Assembly: GCF_014647455.2 (NCBI RefSeq)
Contig: NZ_BMPF01000001.1
Span: 806,001 to 870,000 of the forward strand
DNA length: 64,000 nucleotides
Reading direction: 5' to 3'
Origin: Halarchaeum grantii
Lineage (GTDB): Archaea > Halobacteriota > Halobacteria > Halobacteriales > Halobacteriaceae
The position numbers and the translations under genes are program-made. Under the pieces are notes generated by a model. That model worked only from the letters and a program-made list of their open reading frames with translations. It did not search any database and was not told the origin of the DNA. This document shows, in pieces, positions 24,235-31,437 of the stretch (the stretch's first letter is position 1; each line of letters starts with the position of its first letter).

Positions 24235-25314
24235 CTATTCCGCCAGCGGGAGGTTGTAGGCCGTCTCGCGTTCGAGAACGGCGTCGTGCGTGAGCTCGCA
24301 CCCGCAGGAGACCTCCTCGAAGACGCTCGGGTCCTGTCGGAGGTCGAAGTCCTTGATGGCCTCGTAGACGAGGTCGTCACACTCCCCGCAGTTGTGCGGG
24401 CCCCGGTCGGAGCCGTTACCCACAGGGTCGGAGACGACGATGACGTCCTCGTCGGCGGTCTCCTCGAGCACCTCGGCGACCGACCAGAGCCACGGCGGGC
24501 GATAGCCGCCCCGGAAGTGGAGTTGGTCGACCATCGTGTAGCGCTGGACGTTCGTCGGGTTCATCGAGACGGTGTGACAGCCCTCGACGGCCGCGCACCG
24601 CTCGATGGAGCGCTTCATGTCCGCGACGGCCTCGGACTCGGAGAGGAAGGGCGGCTTCATCAGGAGGTAGGCCTTGACGCCGGCGCCGACGGAGCGCGCC
24701 TCACGAGCCGCGTCCTCGAAGTCAGCGAAGTCGAAGTACTTGTTCACGCAGTCGTGGCGGACGCGGTCCGTGGCGGTCTCGAGGCCGACGGCGACGTCGG
24801 TCTCGAGGCCGACGTCCGTGAAGTCGGAGACGCGCTCGGCCTCCACGAAATCCGGGAGGCTCTCGACGACGATGCGCTCGCGGTCCGCGAACACGTCGGC
24901 GATGGCTTTTCGAGTTTCGGCGGGAACCTCGCGCTCGTCGAGGAAGCTCCCGGAGGTGTAGATCTTCACGAGCCCGGCTTCCTCCTCGGCCTCCTCGGCC
25001 TCGTGGTCGAGGCAGGCCTGAATCTGGTCCATGAGGGCGTCGTGGCCGACGCTCCCGCCCTCGACGGACTCGGCGACGTAGCCGCACATCGTGCAGCCGC
25101 CGGCGCGCGCCCAGCGACAGCCGCCCGTGTTCAGGATGATCGTCAGGCTCTGATAGACGCCGTCGGGCGTGTTGTCCTCGTCGAGCCAGACGCGCGTCGG
25201 CTCGTGCGGGTCGTAGTTCTTGGCCCCTTTCTCGGCGCGGAGTTCGCGCATCACCTGATTGTGCGCGTCCATCCCGCGCCCCTGCTCGTAGACTTCCGGG
25301 GACGGCTGACTCAT
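24235..25314 (-). CDS. Archaeosine synthase beta subunit, radical SAM protein RaSEA
   Basis: A 359-residue radical SAM enzyme that works with ArcS to turn the lysine adduct of preQ0 at tRNA position 15 into archaeosine. The cluster cysteines are C66, C74 and C77, in the wide spacing GGCRWARAGGCTMC, followed by GYVAES. The C-terminal part has paired cysteines (NCGECDD and SCGCEL). The ATG at 25314 is preceded by a TATA element 25-32 bases upstream. ArcS and TgtA lie at 29520-31280 and 34380-35873 on the same strand. Confidence 0.92.
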   Translation of the reverse strand: MSQPSPEVYEQGRGMDAHNQVMRELRAEKGAKNYDPHEPTRVWLDEDNTPDGVYQSLTIILNTGGCRWARAGGCTMCGYVAESVEGGSVGHDALMDQIQACLDHEAEEAEEEAGLVKIYTSGSFLDEREVPAETRKAIADVFADRERIVVESLPDFVEAERVSDFTDVGLETDVAVGLETATDRVRHDCVNKYFDFADFEDAAREARSVGAGVKAYLLMKPPFLSESEAVADMKRSIERCAAVEGCHTVSMNPTNVQRYTMVDQLHFRGGYRPPWLWSVAEVLEETADEDVIVVSDPVGNGSDRGPHNCGECDDLVYEAIKDFDLRQDPSVFEEVSCGCELTHDAVLERETAYNLPLAE

Positions 25315-25338
25315 TACTCGAACGAAGCCCGCGAGCGC

Positions 25339-25346
25339 GTAAAACC
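25339..25346 (-). promoter_or_regulatory. TATA box of the RaSEA gene
   Basis: GGTTTTAC on the minus strand, 25-32 bases before the ATG at 25314, predicting a leaderless message. Confidence 0.5.
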
Positions 25347-25405
25347 TCCGCGGTCCCCGGTGTGCGGCCACAACGCGTACCCGGCGCGCGCGACTGCGTC
25401 CGCGT

Positions 25406-25987
25406 ATGCCGGCGTCGGTTTCGGCCACGGTCACCGTCGAGCACGCCTTCGATGCCCCGCCGAGGGACGTGTGGGTCGCCCTCTCCGACCCGGGAACGGT
25501 CGGCGACACCCTCCCGGGGTGTGTGTCGCTCTCGTCCGCCGGTCGGACGCGCTCGCGTCGCTCGCTCTCGCGGCTACTCGCCGCCGACCCCGCGACCCGC
25601 GAGGCGAGGTGCGTCGCCGAGGGCGAGCGCTACGACGCGACGCTGGCGGCGCGCGTCCGCGGCGTCGATGTGGCGCTCGACGGGACGGTCGCCGTCACGG
25701 AGCGCGACTATCCGCGGCTCGCGACGGAGGTCGAGGCACACGCGGACGAGGTTGACGTCGCGGCGGCGGTGTCGCTCACCGTCGCGGCGTCCGAGGGCGG
25801 GTGTCGCGTCACGCTGACCGCACGGGCGGACGTCTCGGGCGTGCTCGCGGCGCACGGCCGTCGCCCCGTGGAGGCGGCGGCCGCGCGGTGTGCGAACGCG
25901 TTCTTCGAGGCCGTCGGAGCACGTCTCGCGGCCGTCGACGGCCCGGAGAGCGAGCGCGCCGTCAAGGACCCGGACTGGCGCGCGTGA
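25406..25987 (+). CDS. SRPBCC/CoxG-like protein
   Basis: A 193-residue protein with a START/SRPBCC-like fold. It begins with TVEHAFDAPPRDVWVALSDPGTVGDTLPGC, the CoxG pattern (carbon-monoxide dehydrogenase subunit G family), followed by beta strands and a long C-terminal helix with FFEAVGARL. No CO dehydrogenase genes are near, so a role in molybdoenzyme function is unlikely to be inferred; it more probably binds a hydrophobic ligand. Its 3' end overlaps the opposite-strand VanZ-like gene by 26 bases. Confidence 0.75.
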   Translation: MPASVSATVTVEHAFDAPPRDVWVALSDPGTVGDTLPGCVSLSSAGRTRSRRSLSRLLAADPATREARCVAEGERYDATLAARVRGVDVALDGTVAVTERDYPRLATEVEAHADEVDVAAAVSLTVAASEGGCRVTLTARADVSGVLAAHGRRPVEAAAARCANAFFEAVGARLAAVDGPESERAVKDPDWRA

Positions 25988-26312
25988 GGAGGCGGACGGC
26001 GAGCGCGCCGAGCGCGGCGCCGACGGCGTCGGCGGTCAAATCGAGGAGCGACGGGTGCCGGCCGGGGACGAACGCCTGCGCGAGTTCGATGCCGGCGCCG
26101 ACGAGGACGGCGAGGAGGGCGCACGCGAGGAGCGCGCGGCCGTCGCGTCGCCGGAGCGCCCACGCGCTCGCGAGGACGAGCGCCGCGCCGCCGAGCATAT
26201 GCGCGAGTTTGTCCCACGGGAGGCCGCCGGCGGTCGGCGCGCCCGCGCCGGGGAGGAGGGAGGCGACGACGACGGCCAGCGCGACGCCGAGGACCACGAG
26301 GCGCCGGCGCAT
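25962..26312 (-). CDS. VanZ-like membrane protein
   Basis: A 116-residue protein with four membrane helices. PWDKLAHMLGGAALV and GAGIELAQAFVPGRHPSLLDLTADAVGAALG carry the family's His, Glu-Gln and Asp-x2-Asp-x2-N/D-like positions. VanZ-family function is unclear outside teicoplanin resistance in bacteria, and no antibiotic role is implied here. It follows azlD on the same strand after three bases, so it is probably the last gene of an azlC-azlD-vanZ transcript. Confidence 0.82.
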   Translation of the reverse strand: MRRRLVVLGVALAVVVASLLPGAGAPTAGGLPWDKLAHMLGGAALVLASAWALRRRDGRALLACALLAVLVGAGIELAQAFVPGRHPSLLDLTADAVGAALGALAVRLLTRASPGP

Positions 26313-26315
26313 CGC

Positions 26316-26663
26316 TCAGAGCACCATCGGGAGGACGAACCGGACCGTCCAGAGTGCGAGCATGCCGCTCGCGATGGTGGCGAGGACGTCCTCGGTGCGC
26401 CACGCGACGGCGGCGGCGACGGCGCCCGCGAGCACGCGGTCCTGTCCGAGCGTCCCGAGGAGCGTCGACTGAACCGTGACGACGTCGGGGACGACGAGGG
26501 CGGCGAGCACGGCCGCCGGGACGAACGCGAGCACGCGCTCCGTCCAGTCTGGGACGTCGCCGAGACGCCCGAGGAGGCCGATGAACGAGTAGCGGATGAG
26601 GAAGGTGGGAATCCCGATGGCGAGGATGAGCGCCCAGAGCGTGAGCGCGTCGAATGACGTCAT
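26316..26663 (-). CDS. azlD: AzlD domain protein, branched-chain amino acid export
   Basis: A 115-residue protein with four membrane helices, with the start LILAIGIPTFLIRYSFIGLLG and RVLAFVPAAVLAALVVPDV that typify AzlD. It works with AzlC as a small subunit of a branched-chain amino acid (or azaleucine) exporter. Its ATG overlaps the azlC stop by four bases. Confidence 0.9.
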   Translation of the reverse strand: MTSFDALTLWALILAIGIPTFLIRYSFIGLLGRLGDVPDWTERVLAFVPAAVLAALVVPDVVTVQSTLLGTLGQDRVLAGAVAAAVAWRTEDVLATIASGMLALWTVRFVLPMVL

Positions 26664-27334
26664 CGGCGACTCGCCTCCACGACGAGGCCGACGAGTATGC
26701 CGGCGCCAGCGCCGACGAGCAGGCCGACGTTGAACGGCCAGCCGGCACCGAGGGTGGCGACGGCGGCGGCGACGGCGGCCGCTGCGGCGTGGGGGACGCC
26801 CTCGATCGCGGGCACGAGGAGCGCGAGGAAGACGAGCGGGACGGTGAAGCCGAGTCCCCACGAGGAGGGGACGCCGGTGCCGAGGAAGACGCCGAGCGCG
26901 GTGGTGAGCTGCCAGACGACCCAGAGCGTGATGGAGACGCCGAGGTAGTACCAGCGGTGGTCGACGTCGGAGTCGCGGTAGGCGGCGAGCGAGAGCGCGA
27001 ACGCCTGGTCGGTGAGGAAGTAGGCGAGGAGGGCGCGCCAGCGCGTCGCGTACTTCTCGAAGTAGGGCGCGATGGACGCCGAGTACATCCCCATACGGAG
27101 GTTGACCGCGACGGCGGTGGCGACGATGGCGGCGAACGCGCTCCCCTGTTCGATGAGCGAGAGCGCGGCGAGCTGGGAGGCGCCCGCGAAGACGAAGACG
27201 GAGAGGCCGAGCGCCTGCGCGAGCGTCAGGCCGGCTTCGACGGACGCGACGCCGGCGACGAGGCCGAACGGAACGATGCCGAGGAGGAGCGGGGCGGCGT
27301 CGCGGACGCCGCGTCCGAGAGCGTGGCGGTCCAT
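26660..27334 (-). CDS. azlC: AzlC family branched-chain amino acid exporter
   Basis: A 224-residue multi-pass membrane protein. PFGLVAGVASVEAGLTLAQALGLSVFVFAGASQLAAL and LRMGMYSASIAPYF are AzlC signatures. It forms the large subunit of a two-component exporter with AzlD, with which it overlaps by four bases. The ATG at 27334 starts a short N-terminal tail before the first helix. Divergent or spaced from the antiporter pair by 55 bases on the same strand, so cotranscription with it is possible. Confidence 0.92.
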   Translation of the reverse strand: MDRHALGRGVRDAAPLLLGIVPFGLVAGVASVEAGLTLAQALGLSVFVFAGASQLAALSLIEQGSAFAAIVATAVAVNLRMGMYSASIAPYFEKYATRWRALLAYFLTDQAFALSLAAYRDSDVDHRWYYLGVSITLWVVWQLTTALGVFLGTGVPSSWGLGFTVPLVFLALLVPAIEGVPHAAAAAVAAAVATLGAGWPFNVGLLVGAGAGILVGLVVEASRR

Positions 27335-27389
27335 ACGAACCGGTGGACGGCGCGGGGATAAACACCCACCGAAGGCGACGCGGACGCGC

Positions 27390-27869
27390 TCAGGGTTCGA
27401 CGTGGTCGGCGAACGCGGCGTGCTCCTCGCGCGTCCCGACGGTGACGAGGAGGTCGCCGGGTTCGATGACGAAGTCGGGGCCGGGGTTCGGGATGGTCTC
27501 GTCGTCGCGCTGCACGGCGATGACCGAGACGCCGGTCTCCGCGCGGATATCGGTGTCCGCGAGCGCCTCCTCGGCGAGCGGGGAGTCGGGCGTGACCTCG
27601 ACCCACTCGAGGATGGCGTCGCCGAGCGGGACGGTGAGTTCGTCGACGTCGACGGACTCGAAGTAGGCGCCCTCGAGGATGGAGCCGAGTTTGTTCGCCT
27701 GATCGCCGCTGAGGTCGAGGATCTTCTCGCCGTCGGCGTCCTCGCCGTCGCGGCGGAAGAGCTCGCAGCGACCGTCGTGGTGGACGACGGTGACGAGCCG
27801 CGTGCCCCCGGTGAGCTCCATCTCGAAGCGCCGGCCGACGCCGGGGATGTCGGTCTCGAAGATGCTCAT
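27390..27869 (-). CDS. TrkA-C domain regulatory subunit of cation:proton antiporter (KhtT-like)
   Basis: A 159-residue soluble protein. The N-terminal half (about 1-80) is a small beta domain like that of KhtT, and the C-terminal half (about 80-155) is a TrkA-C/RCK-C ligand-binding domain, with PLAEEALADTDIRAETGVSVIAVQRDDETIPNPGPDFVIEPGDLLV. It should gate the antiporter encoded by the next gene upstream on the same strand (44 bases apart). The ligand is unknown; c-di-AMP is bound by bacterial homologues. Confidence 0.88.
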   Translation of the reverse strand: MSIFETDIPGVGRRFEMELTGGTRLVTVVHHDGRCELFRRDGEDADGEKILDLSGDQANKLGSILEGAYFESVDVDELTVPLGDAILEWVEVTPDSPLAEEALADTDIRAETGVSVIAVQRDDETIPNPGPDFVIEPGDLLVTVGTREEHAAFADHVEP

Positions 27870-27913
27870 GGCGCCCCTTCGCGGGGCCCGGAGAAAAGGA
27901 TACTGCCGGGCGT

Positions 27914-29107
27914 TCAGCCGCCGGCGGGGAGGTAGCGCTCGAAGACGCCGGACGTCTGGATGAGGACGGTGCCGAGAATGCTCATCACGAGGACGTAGCC
28001 GACGGTGAACGCGTAGAGGGTCTGTGCGGTCTCGGCGGGGAGGGCGGCGCCGGCGCCGGCGAGCGCGGTCGCGGCGATGATGAGCGAGAACTCCCCGCGC
28101 GTCACCATCGCGAGGCCGACGCGGAGCGAGCGCCGGTCGCCGAGGCCGTAGACGCGCCCGCCGTAGAAGCCGCTGATGACCTTCGCGGGGAGGGTGACGA
28201 CGACCGCGATGGCGAGGAGGTCGAGGACGCCGAGGAAGGAGAACGGGTCGGTGACGAGGCCGATCCAGAAAAAGAAGACGGCGGCGAAGGTGTCCCGGAG
28301 GGGCGCGAGCGACTCCTCGAGGTCGTGGACGAACGACGTGGAGCTGAACGCCATCCCGACGAAGAAGGCGGCGACGGCCTCGCTGACGCCGATCGCGAGC
28401 GCGGCGCCCGCGATGAGGACGGTCGTCCCGACGGCGCGGAGGACGAAGTACTCGGCGGAGGTCGTGGAGAGGAGGCGTTCGAGCGCGCGCGTTCCGACGT
28501 AGACGAAGAGCGCGAGCGCGAGGAGGAAGCCGAGCGCGACGCCGACGGACTGGGCGGCGGCGCCGATGGAGCCACCGCCGAGGACGGCGGCACCGACGAC
28601 AGCGAGGTAGATTGCGATGACGAGGTCCTCGAAGACGAGCGTGCCGAGGAGCGGGCCGCTCTCCGGGTTCGCGATCCAGCCGACGTCAAGCATCGTCTTC
28701 GTGATGACGGCGCTGGAGGAGATGTAGACGATGCCGGCGAAGACGACGGCGGCGACGGCGCCACCGAAGAGCAGATAGCCGAGTGCGAAGCCGACGGTGA
28801 AGTTCACGCCGAGGTCGATGAGGCCGGAGGCGCCGATGCGGCGGCGGTCGGCGAGCAGGCGTTCGAGGTTGAACTCGAGGCCGAGGAAGAAGAGGAGGAA
28901 GACGATGCCGAGTTCGGCGCCGATCTCGACGAACGCGGTCTCGGTGACGTAGGGGAGGCCGTAGCGCCCGAGGACGAACTCGTTGATCGCCATCCCGACG
29001 AGGATGTAGAACGGGATCGGGGAGAGGTCGAGACGCGCCGCGAGGAAGCTCACGGCGGCGATTGCGGCGAACATCACGCCGGCTTCGAGGAGGAGTGCGC
29101 CCGCCAT
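27914..29107 (-). CDS. Cation:proton antiporter, CPA2 family (KhtU-like)
   Basis: A 397-residue protein with about 12 membrane helices. The Na/H exchanger fold has FLLFFLGLEFNLERL and SSSAVITKTMLDVG, and LGTLVFEDLVIAIYL holds the conserved Asp of the ion site. A later helix has VTRGEFSLIIAA with the conserved Arg/Glu. With the adjacent TrkA-C protein it forms a KhtTU-type K+(Na+)/H+ antiporter for pH and salt control, important in a high-potassium cytoplasm. Confidence 0.9.
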   Translation of the reverse strand: MAGALLLEAGVMFAAIAAVSFLAARLDLSPIPFYILVGMAINEFVLGRYGLPYVTETAFVEIGAELGIVFLLFFLGLEFNLERLLADRRRIGASGLIDLGVNFTVGFALGYLLFGGAVAAVVFAGIVYISSSAVITKTMLDVGWIANPESGPLLGTLVFEDLVIAIYLAVVGAAVLGGGSIGAAAQSVGVALGFLLALALFVYVGTRALERLLSTTSAEYFVLRAVGTTVLIAGAALAIGVSEAVAAFFVGMAFSSTSFVHDLEESLAPLRDTFAAVFFFWIGLVTDPFSFLGVLDLLAIAVVVTLPAKVISGFYGGRVYGLGDRRSLRVGLAMVTRGEFSLIIAATALAGAGAALPAETAQTLYAFTVGYVLVMSILGTVLIQTSGVFERYLPAGG

Positions 29108-29169
29108 CGTTCGTCCCTACTCGCTCGGCGCGCGCACTTAAGCGATGCCGGTTCGATCGCTCGGCGTGC

Positions 29170-29523
29170 TCAGCGCCCGAGCACGACGGCGGTCCGTATC
29201 TCGAGCGCGCTCGCGAACTCGGCGTCGCGCTCCTCGTGCCGGCCGGCGAGTCGGAGCGTCGCCTCGTGGGCCGCGCGGACGGCGGCCGTCTCCGCCTCGT
29301 CGTAGCCGAGCGCGGTCCCGGTGCGCGACCAGAACGCCGCGTCGGCGAGCAGGACCCGCCCGTCGTCGGCGTCGAGGACGGCCTCGTACTGGCGTTCGAG
29401 CGCGAACTCCTTTCCGCTGAAGTAGTCCGCGACGCGGGCGAGGAGGGCGTCGAGGCGCTCGACGGCGAGGTCGTGCTCCGCGGCGGCGGCTTCGACGGCG
29501 TCCGGGGGGAGCGGGTGCGTCAC
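29170..29523 (-). CDS. Uncharacterised protein translationally coupled to arcS
   Basis: A 117-residue acidic, mostly helical protein of unknown family. It begins with GTG at 29523, which overlaps the TGA of arcS by four bases (GTGA), so it is translated as the distal gene of the arcS message. Features include an aromatic patch (ADYFSGKEFALERQYEAVL) and AAFWSRTGTALGYDEAE; there are no cysteines and no signal peptide. The tight coupling suggests a role in tRNA archaeosine formation or in regulating it, which is inference. Confidence 0.72.
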   Translation of the reverse strand: MTHPLPPDAVEAAAAEHDLAVERLDALLARVADYFSGKEFALERQYEAVLDADDGRVLLADAAFWSRTGTALGYDEAETAAVRAAHEATLRLAGRHEERDAEFASALEIRTAVVLGR

Positions 29524-31280
29524 TTCTCGACGCTGTGCCGGACGTCGACGGCGACGCCGCGGGTCGCGTCCGCCATCGCGGAGCCGTGGACGGCGGCGCG
29601 CCCGACCGCGAACGCCTCGGGGCCCTCGACGACGACCTCGTCGCCGGGGCGGATCGAGTCGTCGGCGGCCACGACGCCCGGCGCGAGGACGTTGCCGCGC
29701 GGGACGAACGCGTCGATCTCCACGCGCTTCGTCGGGACGGCGCTCTCGACCCACGCCCGCGCGCCGGCGAGCGAGAGGGAGAGCGTCCCGTACTGCGGGA
29801 CGAGCGCCGCCAGCTGTTCGCCCTCACCGTCGAGCGCCTGCAGTTTGGGGTAGCGGCCCTGCAGGGTGAAGTCGTCCTCGGGGAAGAGCTCGTCCCCGGC
29901 GCCGTCGCCGAACTGGTAGTCCGCGACGGCGCGGAGGGTGGCGGCCTCGCGCTCCTGCACCCAGATCTGGTCCTCGCCCGCGAGGGCGGCGTTCAGCTCG
30001 CCGAGCGACTCGTCCGTCGTCGGGTGGTCGACGACCGTGTACTCGACGGGGATGTCGCGGTCGGCGGTCGCGCGCCGCACGATCTCCTCGTAGCCCTCGT
30101 CGGGAACGTGCGCGACGATTCGCGGGTAGTCCGTCCGGTCGAGGTAGCGCTCGAGCACCCGCGCGACGAAGTCGAGTTCGTTCTCCGTCCACCGGCCCGT
30201 CACCACCGAGTCGTAGTGCTGGGCGGGGTACGTCAGTTCGAGTTCGGTGGGGACGACGCCGATGGGCGAGGTCATCGAGACGACGTGCCCGCGATAGTTC
30301 GCGGCGTCCTGGAACTGCCGGTGGCTCTGCGAGTCCGAGTAGGGCTTGCGCGCCGAACACGGCACCAGCAGGAGCGGGTAGTCGTCGAGGCGCGGCGTAT
30401 ACCGGGCGGTGACGCGCTCGGCGAAGCGCTGTATCTCGACGCGCCGCAGGGTGTCCTCGCTCGCGGCGAGGAGGAGGCTGTCGCGCTCGACGGGCGTGCG
30501 CTCCTCGACGTAGCGCCACTGCTGGTCGAACTCGCGGAACGCGGCGGTCGTCCACGCCTCGTGGCGGGCTTGGCCCTCGATGTAGTCCCGGAGTCGCCCC
30601 TGCTTGATCCGACCGCGGACGCGCGCGAGTTCCGCCTCGAGGGCGTTCACGTTGTGCTCGGCGCAGGCCTCGCGCCCGAACTCCGCGAGCGGGCGCTGGC
30701 ACGCCGGGCACGCACACGGGAGTTCCTCGAGGTCGTCGAGGTCGTGTGCGCCCTCCGTGGTGAGGTAGCGGCCCTGCGTCCCGCGCACGACGGCGCGGTC
30801 GGCGTCCACGAGGTCGACGCCCGCGTAGACGAGCGTCGCGACGTTCGACGGTGTCGCGACGCCCGAGAGGTAGAGCGCGGTGTCGTCGGGAATCGCCTCC
30901 CGGACGTCGATGACGGCGTCGCGGAAGGCGCTCCCGTGGCCGACGAACCCGGGCGCGCCCGAGACGACGTAGACGTCCGCGCCGTGGGTCTCCGCGGTCT
31001 CGGGCGAGACGACGACGCCGCTCGGGTAGTCGACGTCGGGGTGGTCGACGGCGAAGGACTCCTGGACCTCCTCGGCGGTGCCGCTCGGGAAGGCCCGGTG
31101 GGGGAGAACCGTGACGTGCTCCTCGCTCCCCTCGGGCAGCTCGCGCTCGGCGTTCCAGAGGCTCCCCGCGTCCTCGACGACGTCGTCGGCGAGCGCCGGC
31201 GTCTCCACGGGGTCGGCGAGACGCAACTCGCCGATGCGGGCGGCGGCGTCCCGCGCGTGGACCTCGAAGTAGTCGGTCAT
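29520..31280 (-). CDS. arcS: Archaeosine synthase subunit alpha ArcS (TgtA2)
   Basis: A 586-residue protein that adds lysine to the preQ0 nitrile of tRNA position 15; RaSEA then completes archaeosine. The N-terminal TGT-like part begins MTDYFEVHARDAAARIGELR, and the zinc-like cluster PCACPACQRPLAEFG lies near 195-210. The core PCSARKPYSDSQSHRQF is diagnostic of ArcS, and a C-terminal PUA domain (about 510-586, with KRVEIDAFVPRGNVLAPGV) binds the tRNA. The TGT catalytic aspartate motif is absent, as expected. Followed directly by a coupled small gene. Confidence 0.94.
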   Translation of the reverse strand: MTDYFEVHARDAAARIGELRLADPVETPALADDVVEDAGSLWNAERELPEGSEEHVTVLPHRAFPSGTAEEVQESFAVDHPDVDYPSGVVVSPETAETHGADVYVVSGAPGFVGHGSAFRDAVIDVREAIPDDTALYLSGVATPSNVATLVYAGVDLVDADRAVVRGTQGRYLTTEGAHDLDDLEELPCACPACQRPLAEFGREACAEHNVNALEAELARVRGRIKQGRLRDYIEGQARHEAWTTAAFREFDQQWRYVEERTPVERDSLLLAASEDTLRRVEIQRFAERVTARYTPRLDDYPLLLVPCSARKPYSDSQSHRQFQDAANYRGHVVSMTSPIGVVPTELELTYPAQHYDSVVTGRWTENELDFVARVLERYLDRTDYPRIVAHVPDEGYEEIVRRATADRDIPVEYTVVDHPTTDESLGELNAALAGEDQIWVQEREAATLRAVADYQFGDGAGDELFPEDDFTLQGRYPKLQALDGEGEQLAALVPQYGTLSLSLAGARAWVESAVPTKRVEIDAFVPRGNVLAPGVVAADDSIRPGDEVVVEGPEAFAVGRAAVHGSAMADATRGVAVDVRHSVEK

Positions 31281-31437
31281 GGAGGGGTTTCGGGGACGCA
31301 GAAAGAACTGTCTTGCCTTACTCGTCGGTGCGCCGCGTGCCGCGCGGGCGCGACACCGACGCGGTCCGGGGCGCGTGCGTGACGGCGCGTGCGGGCCGTC
31401 GCGTCACGCGCCCGACTCGTCGGTCGTTGCGGTGGCG

